A stretch of DNA of 64,000 nucleotides from Chrysomallon squamiferum (taxonomy: Eukaryota; Mollusca; Gastropoda; Neomphalida; Peltospiridae): assembly GCA_012295275.1 (NCBI GenBank), contig CM022670.1, forward strand, positions 23,944,255 through 24,008,254, written 5' to 3'. The notes under the pieces are model-generated. The model searched no databases. It saw only the letters and a program-made list of their open reading frames with translations, and was not told the origin of the DNA. This document shows, one piece after another, positions 63,726-64,000 of the stretch (within the stretch, counting starts at the first letter, position 1; each line of letters opens with the position of its first letter). The position numbers and the translations under genes are program-made.

Positions 63726-64000
63726 CTAAAAAATATAAACATTGAAAGTAATTTTCTTCAGAAATTGTTAATTTCTAGTATTTAGTTTAAAATTAACTCA
63801 TTTACTGAAAGGACTAGTCATCCTTATTACACTAGTCTGATTAATGTAAAAATTTCTTTCTATTAAAAGTCTAAAATTTATTAAAGTAGTTAATTTAATA
63901 GTTATTAATATGTAGAATTATAATGAACTACATATTGATGATATCTATTGGACCACATTTTTGCTGAACATTTTTGTTTACGATAGTTTTCTTTTTGTCT

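Noticed and set aside
63726-64000. Search for the first LMBRD2 coding exon at the window edge
   Set aside because: Minus-strand frames here show no hydrophobic N-terminal block typical of the family; the missing exon(s) must lie beyond 64000.

Overview
The window is nuclear DNA of an invertebrate animal. It is very AT-rich, and its genes are split into many short exons with GT..AG introns. It carries abundant (ATT)n, (TTTA)n and poly-T tracts and remnants of pogo/Tigger, piggyBac and LINE elements. Protein similarity to animal orthologues and the intron and repeat style suggest a lophotrochozoan, plausibly a mollusc. That placement is inference.

Five host genes can be read exon by exon. (1) 34-2266 (+): C-terminal two thirds of a ceramide-kinase-like lipid kinase (CERK), 5' end outside the window. 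(2) 15074-15994 (+): a mitochondrial ADP/ATP translocase whose whole CDS lies in one exon. (3) 26325 down to 20366 (-): YJU2B (CCDC130), a splicing-factor-related zinc protein, probably starting from an ATG-only coding exon. (4) 32633-51750 (+): AGL, the bifunctional glycogen debranching enzyme, 28 coding exons; the reading frame is one base short in an A8 tract of exon 6. (5) 63725 down to 57864 (-): LMBRD2, a multi-pass membrane protein, lacking only about its first 55 residues, which lie beyond the window.

YJU2B and AGL are divergent (head to head), and AGL and LMBRD2 are convergent. The ADP/ATP translocase and YJU2B are also convergent, separated by about 4 kb that contains two unidentified coding-like blocks (18757-19086 plus, 19504-20066 minus). 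The neighbours (lipid signalling, mitochondrial nucleotide exchange, splicing, glycogen breakdown, membrane signalling) share no pathway; this is ordinary genome adjacency.

Mobile-element remnants lie mainly between genes and in introns: a piggyBac transposase fragment (about 4000-4240), a large inverted-terminus element built from 17-bp units (7378-8500), a scrambled LINE fragment with an RNase H piece (about 10270-10870), two TA-flanked pogo/Tigger-type elements (53807-54125 and 62659-63240, the second inside an LMBRD2 intron), and two diverged copies of an unnamed repeat in AGL introns 4 and 15. I see no new multi-gene system. The observations most worth checking are the AGL frameshift, the single-exon translocase with an altered signature, and the unidentified blocks.
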